31,594 bases of DNA, taken from positions 1 to 31,594 of the forward strand of contig CAZSQG010000044.1 in the NCBI GenBank assembly GCA_964608615.1, read 5' to 3'. This DNA comes from CALEUX01 sp964608615 (GTDB lineage Bacteria > Bacteroidota > Bacteroidia > Bacteroidales > Marinilabiliaceae). The notes under the pieces were generated by a model. The model made no database searches, was not told the DNA's origin, and saw only the letters and a list, made by a program, of their open reading frames with translations. The number at the start of each line of letters is the position of its first letter. The first letter of the stretch is position 1. Of this stretch, positions 23,555-31,594 are shown piece by piece. Both the position numbers and the translations under genes were made by a program.

Positions 23555-25504
23555 TTACTGCATCAAAACAACACCGCCATTTGTTGGAATTATAACCTCT
23601 ACCTCCTGATTCTTGCGGAGTTTTACCGTGGTTACCCGTCCATTCAGCTCCTTGTCGTCGCTATACATCTTTAACTGGGAGCCGCCATCGATCATGGGTA
23701 AATTCAATTTCAACTTCAACGTTTCATTTTGGGCATTGATTCCAACAATAAACCATTGCTTTCCCTTACGACGCGCCAAAACAACATATTTCCCGGGGTA
23801 GCCGTCAATGAAACGCACTTCGTCCCACGTAGTAGGCACCTCTTTCATAAAGGCTACAGCCCATTGAGGTGCATCGGTAAGATTATTAGGTGCCAGCGCG
23901 AAATGCTGAACACCGCTTTGAAACAAAACAGCAGTAGCCAGTGCGAACACATCAGAGGTCATTCGTTTGGAGCCCCTATTGGGGATATTTCCAAAATTGT
24001 AAAACTTATTGAGGGTGCTGCCTCCAAAATCCATACTACCCACAGCATTGCGAATAAATGGATGCAGACTGGCACTAAAAGCCTCCCTGTCGCAGCTTCC
24101 CTGGCCAAAGTGCAGATTCTCACTGGCCAAAACAGCCTCACTTGATGCGAAGTTAGGAAACATGCGCTCCCAGCCGCGTGGCAGGGTACAACCATGAAAA
24201 ACGACCATCAAGCCAAAATCATTGGCATCATACAAAATATCTTCGTAAAGTTTAATGGTGATCTGTTTATCCCCTCCAAAAAAATCAACCTTTATTCCCT
24301 TTACTCCAATTCTTTTCATCCAGGCCATCTCTTTACGACGTGAAATGGGATCACTCATTATCCCGCGTGGGCCCTGTGGTGCATCATTCCAATAGCCATT
24401 TGAATTGTACCACAAGTAAAGAGCTACTCCCTTTTCGGCTCCATAATTGGCCAGCTCTTCAATTTTATCGTAACCAATCTGTGTATCCCACAGGGCATCT
24501 ACCAAAATTGTTTCGTACCCCATGGCTGAGCTAAAATCAATGTAAGCTTTTTGAACATCGAAAACCGTACCTCCATCCATTTTCATGATCCAACTCCACG
24601 AACCTTTTGTGTAAGTATAATTTTGCGATGCTTTATAACTGGATTCCACCACATCGAACGGCACGGTGGTTTCAACAATAGGCGCCAGCGACTCGCCAAC
24701 GGTCAGGGTACGCCAGGGTGTGTAACCGGGAAGCTGAATACCGGGAGCTGAAGTTCCATTACCATTGTTTTCTGCTTCCTGAGGAAATCCGATGGTGTAC
24801 AAACCACCCTCATTCCCTATCAACCGGCTGCCACAATAACGACTGTCGACACCAGTTTCCGAAATCAACACCCAGCCAATATTATTCACTCTAAAAAGAG
24901 CGGGGAAGGTATAACCTGCACTCCAGCCATTTTTACCCATCGCATCGTCGGCGATATAGGATGTTTCGTAACTCGGAGCGGTTCGGGCAAAACCTGTCAT
25001 GGGTAACATTTGAGGACACAAAAAAGTGGTGGTTCCTTCGGGTAATACAAAACCCGTTGCTTCTTCATTTATTACAGCCGACAACCTGTCGCCCTGTGGA
25101 TATACTTTATAACGAAAAGCCACATCGTTGTTGCTCACCCGAAAGATGATATCAAAAGCCGGCTTTTCATCCTTCAAAAAAGTTAAAACTGCTTCATTTG
25201 CCCGGTAATGTACATTGCTGTTTTTAATGTTGGGCAATGAATACGATTCATCCAACTGGTTCTGTTGAACCTTTTCGATCAACGCCAATCCCATGGAAAA
25301 ATCGCCCACATTGGTTTTTAATCCCAGAGGCGATGATTCCAAAAACGTTTTCCCTTTGTATACTATATTATAAACGGGAGTACCACCGTTTTCAACTATT
25401 ATCACTTCCAGATTTCCATCCGGACTACTAACTTTTTGTTCACCAGCCCTCGAAGCGCCAATAAAACAAAAAGAGAAAAATAAAAGAACCCAATACTTCT
25501 TCAT
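23555..25504 (-). CDS. GH97 glycoside hydrolase, retaining type (alpha-galactosidase-like)
   Basis: The 649-residue product has a signal peptide (MKKYWVLLFFSFCFIGASRA), an N-terminal beta-sandwich (about 22-280), a (beta/alpha)8 barrel (about 300-560) and a C-terminal beta-sandwich, the GH97 layout. GH97 contains inverting SusB-like glucosidases and retaining members. This one carries Asp407 in GIKVDFFGGDK, the position of the retaining nucleophile in the characterised B. thetaiotaomicron enzyme (Asp415), and Glu456 in ASSEAVLASEN as the likely acid/base. Retaining GH97 enzymes act on alpha-galactosides or beta-L-arabinopyranosides; either fits a cluster that strips arabinoxylan side chains. 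The gene is 17 bases from its upstream neighbour and 40 from the next. Confidence 0.92.
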   Translation of the reverse strand: MKKYWVLLFFSFCFIGASRAGEQKVSSPDGNLEVIIVENGGTPVYNIVYKGKTFLESSPLGLKTNVGDFSMGLALIEKVQQNQLDESYSLPNIKNSNVHYRANEAVLTFLKDEKPAFDIIFRVSNNDVAFRYKVYPQGDRLSAVINEEATGFVLPEGTTTFLCPQMLPMTGFARTAPSYETSYIADDAMGKNGWSAGYTFPALFRVNNIGWVLISETGVDSRYCGSRLIGNEGGLYTIGFPQEAENNGNGTSAPGIQLPGYTPWRTLTVGESLAPIVETTVPFDVVESSYKASQNYTYTKGSWSWIMKMDGGTVFDVQKAYIDFSSAMGYETILVDALWDTQIGYDKIEELANYGAEKGVALYLWYNSNGYWNDAPQGPRGIMSDPISRRKEMAWMKRIGVKGIKVDFFGGDKQITIKLYEDILYDANDFGLMVVFHGCTLPRGWERMFPNFASSEAVLASENLHFGQGSCDREAFSASLHPFIRNAVGSMDFGGSTLNKFYNFGNIPNRGSKRMTSDVFALATAVLFQSGVQHFALAPNNLTDAPQWAVAFMKEVPTTWDEVRFIDGYPGKYVVLARRKGKQWFIVGINAQNETLKLKLNLPMIDGGSQLKMYSDDKELNGRVTTVKLRKNQEVEVIIPTNGGVVLMQ

Positions 25505-25521
25505 TATAAAAGTTTACATTA

Positions 25522-27096
25522 TTAATTTTCTGTGATCTGATCACTAATACGGAAATAATCAAAATCGGCGGCGCCACCAATGTTTTTAGTAGCATAATTA
25601 AATAATCCAAAACGGTATCCCATAAAATGCTTCAAAGAGTATTCCATCTTTAACTGGTCACCAATGGGATTCCATGCTTTACCGTCAAGGCTGTAAAAGA
25701 AACGGGCAATATCAACGCGCTCCTTGAAATCACACTCAATTTTCAGATAAACCTTGCTCTGGTTTAGCGGAAGGCTCTGTAATTCGGTAGGCACATCGGT
25801 TTGATTGCTTACCATAAAAAGGTATTTCAGGCCGTTTTCAATTTTCACCCCAACCTGGCCAAACTTTCGTTGTAAAGCCACTAACCCTGCAAAATCGCCC
25901 TCTTTCATCTTTGACACATCCAACATAGTTGTACCCGAGCAAACCGGACCAAAGGTACGCTGGGTAAGCGTGTTTCTCGACTCCATGAATAAAGAGTCAA
26001 TGCGTCCGGTTTTAAGACGCAGATATCCTTTACGCTCGGCAACCGACCAAAGTGCATTATCGGGGTTATGATTCCATTGCCAAACCAAAGGAAGTGCTGG
26101 ATCTTTCTTTTTACGCTTAAATTCATCACTATTCACAATACCGGGAATCAGTCCCTTACTAGTCGGTAAATCCAGTGTGTCGGGTACTTTTCCGGCCACA
26201 CCCAAAACAGGCCAGCCATCTTCCCAGGTTACAGGAACCAGATAGGGAATCCGCCCTACTGAACCAAAATCGCGGAACAGATAGGCAAACCAGCGGCCAT
26301 CGGGAGTATCAATCATACCACCCTGAGCCACGCCTTTATCCTGTAAAACAACCCGCCCTTCCCAAGGCCCATTAATGTTATCGGCACGATGCACAATTAC
26401 GGTGCGCATGCCACCACGGGGCCAAACAATATTGAAAAGATAGTACTTATCCTTTACTTTAAACAATTGAGATCCTTCGGCATTGAGCATGATGTTTTGC
26501 CCTGCTGGAGCGCTGGCATTTTCAAGAAGAACCCGTCGTGTTCCTTCTTTCACGCCCGAAAGGTCATTTTCGAGCTCCATAATTTCGAGCTTGCCACCTC
26601 CCCAAATCATATATATTCGATCATCGTCATCGAAAAACACGGTATGGTCATGGTACGAAGGGCCAAACGAGGTGGTTTTCCACTCACCTTTTTCAAGGTC
26701 GGGCGTAGTGAACACATAGGTTTTATTGGTGGTTTGAGCGAAAGTGGATACATAGAAAAGGCCATTATGGTGCCTGATACAACTAGCCCACGAGCCACGC
26801 CCATAGGTACTTTGTCCGTTCACCAGATTCATGGCATCCACGTTGGCCAGAGTATCGTAAGCATAATTAATTATTTCCCAATTAACCAGATCTTTCGATT
26901 TCATAATGGGCACACCCGGTGCCATATGCATGGTGGTACTGCTCATATAGTAGACATCACCAACGCGCACCATTGACATATCGGGGACATCCGCATAAAT
27001 CAAAGGGTTTTGTGCTAGCTTTTGTTGTCCATTGGCAGTGTAAACCAATGAATACAAGAGAATAATGCTTAACAAAAGAATGTGCTTTATTTTCAT
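25522..27096 (-). CDS. GH43 family enzyme with C-terminal beta-sandwich
   Basis: The 524-residue product has a signal peptide (MKIKHILLLSIILLYSLVYT, cut near ANGQ at 24). The propeller starts NPLIYADVPDMSMVRVGD with catalytic base Asp39; Asp150 in YHDHTVFFDDDD is the pKa modulator; Glu207 in NAEGSQLFKV is the acid. STTMHMAPGVPIMKSKDLVNW is a well-conserved GH43 strand pair. From about 330 to the end lies a second, concanavalin-like domain (SLDGKAWNPIG, YRFGLFNYAT) found in GH43 arabinofuranosidases and xylosidases. The architecture resembles GH43 subfamily 12, but I cannot fix the subfamily by eye. A 274-bp repeat element lies between it and the upstream GH51 gene; the downstream GH97 gene follows after 17 bases. 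Confidence 0.92.
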   Translation of the reverse strand: MKIKHILLLSIILLYSLVYTANGQQKLAQNPLIYADVPDMSMVRVGDVYYMSSTTMHMAPGVPIMKSKDLVNWEIINYAYDTLANVDAMNLVNGQSTYGRGSWASCIRHHNGLFYVSTFAQTTNKTYVFTTPDLEKGEWKTTSFGPSYHDHTVFFDDDDRIYMIWGGGKLEIMELENDLSGVKEGTRRVLLENASAPAGQNIMLNAEGSQLFKVKDKYYLFNIVWPRGGMRTVIVHRADNINGPWEGRVVLQDKGVAQGGMIDTPDGRWFAYLFRDFGSVGRIPYLVPVTWEDGWPVLGVAGKVPDTLDLPTSKGLIPGIVNSDEFKRKKKDPALPLVWQWNHNPDNALWSVAERKGYLRLKTGRIDSLFMESRNTLTQRTFGPVCSGTTMLDVSKMKEGDFAGLVALQRKFGQVGVKIENGLKYLFMVSNQTDVPTELQSLPLNQSKVYLKIECDFKERVDIARFFYSLDGKAWNPIGDQLKMEYSLKHFMGYRFGLFNYATKNIGGAADFDYFRISDQITEN

Positions 27097-27177
27097 CTGT
27101 CTATAATTTTATTTTTAATAGTCGTATAATACTCCTCAAAAAGTCATTTATCAACCAAACAGCTAAGTTATCTAAAC

Positions 27178-27210
27178 AGAAGTTTCATTTTCAAATAATG
27201 AAATACTTCT
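27178..27210. repeat. AT-rich imperfect hairpin upstream of a GH43 gene
   Basis: AGAAGTTTCATT (27178-27189) and AATGAAATACTTCT (27197-27210) are inverted copies apart from a 2-base bulge. It lies about 80 bp upstream of the GH43 start at 27096, in the gene's leader if transcription enters from the operon. It could influence RNA processing or bind a regulator; no test is possible here. Confidence 0.4.
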
Positions 27211-27244
27211 CATATAAATCTCTACCCTTTTCCGTCCCCCTCCC

Positions 27245-27518
27245 CCTGATTGCAGGAATAGCCGTCAAGCTAAGGATTAGATCTAATGCTTACGCCCTTT
27301 CGAGGGCTTATGTTTGAGAGCTTACATAAGACCCAGGACAACGCCCTGGGCTAATGCTATAAAGCCCTTTCAGGGCTCAAACAGGCAATTAAATCAATGC
27401 CCTGAAAGGGCATCAACAATAGCATAGGGCAACGCCCTATGTAAAGATCAACACATTGAATATAAGCCCTGAAAGGGCGAAAGCACTTCTTAGCTTGACG
27501 GCTATACCTGATTACAGG
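27245..27518. mobile_element. MITE-like palindromic element with 17-bp terminal inverted repeats
   Basis: Perfect 17-bp inverted repeats ATAGCCGTCAAGCTAAG (27258-27274) and CTTAGCTTGACGGCTAT (27489-27505) bound the element. One base outside each lies a 12-bp direct repeat, CCTGATTGCAGG (27245-27256) and CCTGATTACAGG (27507-27518), which could be a target-site duplication. Inside, each half carries three hairpins in mirrored order: GCCCTTTCGAGGGC or GCCCTGAAAGGGC, then CCCAGGACAACGCCCTGGG or CATAGGGCAACGCCCTATG, then AGCCCTTTCAGGGCT or TGCCCTGAAAGGGCA. The whole is one long near-palindrome. There is no transposase or any reading frame. It sits between the GH51 and GH43 genes of the operon, ending 12 bases from the GH51 stop. 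Confidence 0.75.
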
Positions 27519-27529
27519 GCGAAACATTA

Positions 27530-29134
27530 CTAATTTTTTACCGTTATTGAGAGTACCGTTAGCGACTGAGGCTGAACGGTAACCGATACGTTATTACGTT
27601 TCAGATCAGTCTTAATAACTTTTGGAGAAACAACATCCGGTTTCTCAAAGGTATTAACGGCATCTATTGAAGGGGCAAAAAGAGTTTCACCCTCCACCCC
27701 AACGACCGACTGACCTTCAAATGAAAGATCAATAGAAGCATTATTATTAGGGTCAATATTGGTAATGGCCACATAAATTTTACCGTCTTTTCCTTTTGCT
27801 GCGATGGCATCTAAACGGGGCAGACTAATATTTTCGACCTGATACTGACCAGCCTCAAAACTGACTGGTATGAACTTGGCATCCTGAAATGGCACATACA
27901 TTCGAAACGCATGATAAGTTGGGGTAAGTACCATTTTTTCATTCTCTGTAAGAATCATAGCCTGTAACACATTGATCATTTGAGCAATATTAGCACCTTT
28001 AACCCTATCGGCATGACGGGCGAAAATGTTAAAGTTCAATGCTGCTACAATAGCATCACGTTGTGAATTTTGCTGTTGTAAAAAGCCCGGGTTGGTTCCT
28101 TCGGTTGGAGCATACCATGTACCCCATTCATCAACTAAGATTGACACTTCTTTGTTGGGATCATATTTATCCATAATAACTTTGTTATCGCTGATAAACT
28201 TATCCATCGTGAGTGTTTCCTCTATTACCGCAGCATATTGTTGCTCATTAAAACCGGTAGCCTTAATAATTGCAGGCCACCCACCCCTGGTATATTTATG
28301 CAATGAAAGGCCCTGTATATTCCAGGTCCATGTTTTTTTCGACCAGGCTTCCATGATAGCTTCGGGATAACCAAAGCTATATTCATCGTACGAGTCGGGG
28401 CCAACGGCAACAAATTGTGAATTAACACCAAGATTATAATTGGTGCAAAATGTTGCAAACTTTTTAAGTTCGGTAATATATTCTTCGGGAGTAAAAGGAC
28501 CTCCACACCCCCACACTTCGTTACCAATACCCCAATAAGCAACCTCATAGGGCTCAGGGTGCCCATTGCGCGTCCTTTCGTCGGCAAGCGACGAGCCGGT
28601 GGCAGTGAGATATTCCAGCCAATCGGCTGCTTCCTGAACCGTACCCGAACCTACGTTGGCCGAAATAAAGGCTTCAGAACCAATCTGATCAATAAAATCG
28701 AAAAACTCATGCGTTCCAAAGGTATTGGGTTCGGGAGCATCTCCCCAATTAACGTTAATCCTCTTCTTTCTCTGGTCAGCATTTCCAATTCCCTCTCGCC
28801 AATGATACTGGTCGGCAAAACAACCACCCGGCCATCGCACATTTGGTACTTTAAGAGCTTTTAAAGCTTCAACAACATCAGTTCTTATACCTCTGGTATT
28901 TGGGATCTCGGAGTCAGCTCCAACCCATATACCACCATAAATACCAAAACCCAGATGTTCGGCAAAGTGTCCGAATATATTTCTATTAACCTCAGGTCCA
29001 GACTGCTCAGTGTTAATTATAACTTTTACCTTACCATTTCCCTGAACATTCAAGGTGCATACACTGAATAAAAACAATAAAGCCAGCACGCCCTTAACAT
29101 TACATAGCCCTTTTGAGTGAAAAAAATACTTCAT
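27530..29134 (-). CDS. GH51 alpha-L-arabinofuranosidase
   Basis: The enzyme releases terminal arabinofuranose from arabinoxylan or arabinan. With the ATG at 29134 the product has 534 residues and an N-terminal signal segment (MKYFFHSKGLCNVKG, hydrophobic LALLFLFSVCTL, cut near VQG). A further upstream TTG at 29152 would add six residues and is less likely. The (beta/alpha)8 domain shows IFGHFAEHLGFGIYGGIWVG, VPNVRWPGGCFADQYHW, acid/base Glu206 in YWGIGNEVWGCGG, and nucleophile Glu336 in VDEWGTWYAP. A C-terminal beta-sandwich covers about the last 140 residues (AITNIDPN, SLTVLSITVKN). GH51 enzymes are often cytoplasmic; the signal peptide here places it outside the cytoplasm. It follows the first GH43 gene after 60 bases. 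Confidence 0.95.
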   Translation of the reverse strand: MKYFFHSKGLCNVKGVLALLFLFSVCTLNVQGNGKVKVIINTEQSGPEVNRNIFGHFAEHLGFGIYGGIWVGADSEIPNTRGIRTDVVEALKALKVPNVRWPGGCFADQYHWREGIGNADQRKKRINVNWGDAPEPNTFGTHEFFDFIDQIGSEAFISANVGSGTVQEAADWLEYLTATGSSLADERTRNGHPEPYEVAYWGIGNEVWGCGGPFTPEEYITELKKFATFCTNYNLGVNSQFVAVGPDSYDEYSFGYPEAIMEAWSKKTWTWNIQGLSLHKYTRGGWPAIIKATGFNEQQYAAVIEETLTMDKFISDNKVIMDKYDPNKEVSILVDEWGTWYAPTEGTNPGFLQQQNSQRDAIVAALNFNIFARHADRVKGANIAQMINVLQAMILTENEKMVLTPTYHAFRMYVPFQDAKFIPVSFEAGQYQVENISLPRLDAIAAKGKDGKIYVAITNIDPNNNASIDLSFEGQSVVGVEGETLFAPSIDAVNTFEKPDVVSPKVIKTDLKRNNVSVTVQPQSLTVLSITVKN

Positions 29135-29194
29135 AATATATATATTAATCAAAAATCATTTTAGCTGCAAACAATGCATTCATCAGAGCAAAAA

Positions 29195-30970
29195 TCATTG
29201 AGGTAAAGCATCGTTAGACGATGTAGTATACAAGCCCAGCAAACAACCAGTAAACCCTCCGGCTACATTGGTCGAAAGGATATCGCCCGATACTTTTCCA
29301 CCTAAATTTACAAAATCAGATCCATTTATTGAATAGCTGAATTCATAGTCATCACCTTTGGCTTCAACCTTCAAATTAATGGGATTCTTAATATCGATTG
29401 GTGTACTGGCAATAATTTTTGATTGAACAGCCTTGCTTCTTTGTGGTTTTTCATTCCGTTGAAGCAAAAGATAATAATTATCGCCTTTTTTAGTGATGCC
29501 AAACACATAGTTTGAATGCTCATTCTGAAGGGCCACTATCCCTGCCAGATTCTTTTCGCTGGTTGGTTTGTACGAAAGCGTTGTTTCAAAAGAGAAATGA
29601 TGGTGCTGTTGACGATGAAACAACGTTGAGGTAGGCTTCACCTCTTTAATATTAACTGCAAACGGTTTAATCTGTAATCCCTTTTTTGTTATGGCAATAA
29701 ACTCCTCACGAGGTCCACGTAAACCAATCCAGCGGTAATCCAATATTTGAGATGTAAAATCTTCGATATAGGTAAAGTTACCGTTTGGAAAGAACCCCTC
29801 CTTACCGGTTTTGTTTTCAACACCTTTGGGTAGTTTGAGTTTGGGTTCCATAGGAACAAGACCATTTTCAAAAACCGGAAATTCACCCGACCAGTCAACC
29901 GGAAGAATAAACGTTTCACGGCCTGTGTTCACCATATCTTTTTCGTTAGGTCGGATAGCCAGAAAAACCCCATAAAACTTTCCCTCGGGAGTTTCAACAA
30001 GGTCGGCATGACCTGCCCAATCGATCTTATTGGCCCGCTCTTTTGGGAAATGGCGTTGGGTTAGAATCGGGTTGCTGGGCGCAGGAACGTAAGGACCAGT
30101 GGCATTGTCGCTAATAAAAATAACCTCACTGTGCCAATCGCCTGTTCCTCCTTCGGCACACATCAGATAATACCTTCCATTGCGTTTATAAATGTGTGGC
30201 GCTTCAATCCAGATAGGTTTCTTATTGATATCGACACCGCCATTAACAATAATCTTATCGGACCCTGCAATTACCTGATCATTTACCATATCATACTCCC
30301 ATATTTTAATCACGCGGTGGCCTTCGTAGAGTTCTTTTCCAGCGTCGGGAGCATCGTTGTGTACCACATAGGCTTTGCCATTATCGTCGAAAAACAACGA
30401 CGGGTCAATTCCTTGAAATTGCAATTTGTAAGGATCGCTCCATCCTTTTAAAGGGTCCTTTGTTTTCACAATGATATTTCCAGCTCCACCAGTAAATGCA
30501 GTAACAATCATGTAAAATGTATCGTTGTTAGGATTATATGTAATACCCGGTGCATAAACTCCTGCACTAATACCACAGTCGAACACATTTAATTGTGAAA
30601 CACGGTCCAGAACGTGACCAACTTGAGTCCAGTTCACTAAATCTTTAGAATGAAAAATGGGAACCCCCGGAAACATAGCAAAGGAGGAACTTACCAGAAA
30701 ATAATCCTCTCCCTTGCGCGTAATAGCCGGGTCAGGGTAACAACCTTGCAAAATGGGATTGTAAAACTCATCCTCTTTTAATGGATTATTGGCATAAACC
30801 GGGTCGTTACCGGTGTACACAACTTGCGAAAACGCAGGAATATTCTGACCTTTTAAGGCTTTTGGCCCTTTATTCTGGCTAAAAACAGACACATTCGTTA
30901 AAGTTAATACAATCACTAGTAACAACACCTGTTTTCTTTTAAAACAGATCATCTTAGATTTTTTTTCCAT
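29195..30970 (-). CDS. GH43 beta-xylosidase/arabinofuranosidase with C-terminal domain
   Basis: This 591-residue enzyme is the first gene of the operon. A signal peptide follows a basic start (KRKQVLLLVIVLTLTNVSVF, cut near SQN at 31); an alternative ATG six codons in (MICFKRKQ) would work too. The propeller motif GCYPDPAITRKGEDYFLVSS gives base Asp80; GIDPSLFFDD gives Asp189; IWIEAPHIYKRNGRYYLM gives acid Glu256. FPGVPIFHSKDLVNW and WAGHADLVETPEGKFYGVFL are typical of xylosidase-like GH43 enzymes. A second beta-sandwich domain fills about 405-591 (HRQQHHHFSFETTL, AGIVALQNEHSNYVFG), as in two-domain beta-xylosidases. The product would release xylose or arabinose from oligosaccharides in the periplasm or outside the cell. 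Confidence 0.93.
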   Translation of the reverse strand: MEKKSKMICFKRKQVLLLVIVLTLTNVSVFSQNKGPKALKGQNIPAFSQVVYTGNDPVYANNPLKEDEFYNPILQGCYPDPAITRKGEDYFLVSSSFAMFPGVPIFHSKDLVNWTQVGHVLDRVSQLNVFDCGISAGVYAPGITYNPNNDTFYMIVTAFTGGAGNIIVKTKDPLKGWSDPYKLQFQGIDPSLFFDDNGKAYVVHNDAPDAGKELYEGHRVIKIWEYDMVNDQVIAGSDKIIVNGGVDINKKPIWIEAPHIYKRNGRYYLMCAEGGTGDWHSEVIFISDNATGPYVPAPSNPILTQRHFPKERANKIDWAGHADLVETPEGKFYGVFLAIRPNEKDMVNTGRETFILPVDWSGEFPVFENGLVPMEPKLKLPKGVENKTGKEGFFPNGNFTYIEDFTSQILDYRWIGLRGPREEFIAITKKGLQIKPFAVNIKEVKPTSTLFHRQQHHHFSFETTLSYKPTSEKNLAGIVALQNEHSNYVFGITKKGDNYYLLLQRNEKPQRSKAVQSKIIASTPIDIKNPINLKVEAKGDDYEFSYSINGSDFVNLGGKVSGDILSTNVAGGFTGCLLGLYTTSSNDALPQ

Positions 30971-31594
30971 CGTTCAATTGGTTTAATATATTTCAATAAC
31001 TTATACGCTGTTCAAATATATTGTTTTATGATTAACAATAGTTCATCAATTCTTTGTAAAGTATTTATTTTGATTATTTAAAAACAACAAAAACAAATCA
31101 GCCCCCTCAATTTCGGAGGTAAATACACATTCTCAATCAAACTATCTAAATTCCTAACACATTATTGACTTTAGTATTAGGCTAATCATATTCGAGACAA
31201 AGTAAAGTAAGTCCTTAATAATGGGATAAAATTATGAGTGTGATATCATTTCTGAAAGATGCTTATATATCTATAACCCTCACAAATCTTCTCCATATAA
31301 TATATCATCGGTACCATAATCACCAACTGCGGACTTCAAGATAAACAAAGAAAATCAGGCAAATAGCTACAAGGTGATCAGAAACAATCAGCTCAACAAA
31401 TAATTGAATCTAAATTGTTATCAAATCTAATAATTATGCAACCATCACCAACAACTACATAAATGGTTTATTAGATTATTGAAATCAACTAAAGTTTAAA
31501 AAAGGCTAATAAAAATAACTTATTAAACACTTTTTAAATTGGTTCTACTGCAAATATAGTGGAAGGTATTAAATTTGCCCCATGAAAATAACCG
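30971..31594. other. Upstream region of the hydrolase operon, window end
   Basis: No gene seen in these 624 AT-rich bases. TATATTTG on the minus strand (plus 31013-31020) is a perfect -7 element 43 bases before the operon's first ATG. At 31551-31577 a second minus-strand -7 (CAAATATA) faces a plus-strand one (TAAATTTG at 31570), giving a divergent arrangement. An ATG at 31582 (MKIT...) runs off the window; too little remains to call a gene. Confidence 0.45.
31013..31020 (-). promoter_or_regulatory. Candidate -7 promoter element of the glycoside hydrolase operon
   Basis: The minus strand reads TATATTTG, an exact TAnnTTTG match, giving a leader of about 35 nt before the GH43 start at 30970. 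No clear -33 TTTG is found at 19-21 bases, which would be expected if an activator is required. Confidence 0.42.

Noticed and set aside
26389..26976. 195-residue plus-strand frame antisense to GH43
   Set aside because: It mirrors conserved GH43 codons on the opposite strand and has no recognisable domain; treated as a shadow frame.
27118..27244. Search for a separate consensus promoter for the GH43 gene starting at 27096
   Set aside because: No TAnnTTTG element on the minus strand was found; transcription probably enters from the upstream genes through the repeat element.
31551..31594. Start of a plus-strand gene at ATG 31582
   Set aside because: Only four codons remain in the window, and the facing -7 elements would place the transcript start next to the ATG; not enough to call.

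Overview
The window reads as a chromosome segment of a marine or anaerobic Bacteroidota (Marinilabiliales or Prolixibacteraceae-like; genus not resolved). The evidence is a type IX secretion (T9SS) C-terminal sorting domain, several TAnnTTTG -7 promoter elements typical of the Bacteroidetes primary sigma factor, Bacteroidetes-style LepB proteins with long inserts, a dense cluster of secreted glycoside hydrolases, and AT-rich intergenic DNA.

Layout. (1) 1-560: end of the rpmI-rplT ribosomal operon, closed by a strong terminator. (2) 560-1815: about 1.25 kb with no credible gene, packed with a dispersed repeat built on a TTAGATCC...GGATGACA core, including two symmetric inverted doublets with different central hairpins and a 137-bp tandem duplication. 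(3) 1816-5193 (+): dapB and two signal peptidase I genes. (4) 5498-10169 (-): a 69-aa small protein gene and a 1451-aa secreted multi-Ig T9SS cargo protein. (5) 10769-12293 (-): DeoR/GlpR regulator and SAM methyltransferase, an apparent two-gene operon. (6) 12494-15741: a chemoreceptor divergent from a XylF-like sugar-binding lipoprotein, with a long inverted repeat between them. (7) 15784-19014 (+): rlmD, yaaA and an unrecognised gene; then an exported superoxide dismutase (-). (8) 20379-21965 (+): asnB with a textbook promoter and terminator. (9) 22191-30970 (-): five secreted glycoside hydrolases (GH43, GH51, GH43, GH97, GH43-CBM6) in one orientation, probably an operon for debranching arabinoxylan or arabinan-type polymers. 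No SusC/SusD or endo-acting enzyme lies in the window. The last gene of the operon has a broken carbohydrate-binding tail, and a 274-bp cloverleaf-like mobile-type element sits inside the operon.

How parts may work together: the XylF-like protein and chemoreceptor could sense the pentoses that the hydrolases release (inference only). I found no phage, CRISPR, toxin-antitoxin or defence system. The most unusual items are the two families of palindromic repeat elements, the binding-protein/chemoreceptor pair, and the decayed CBM6 domain.
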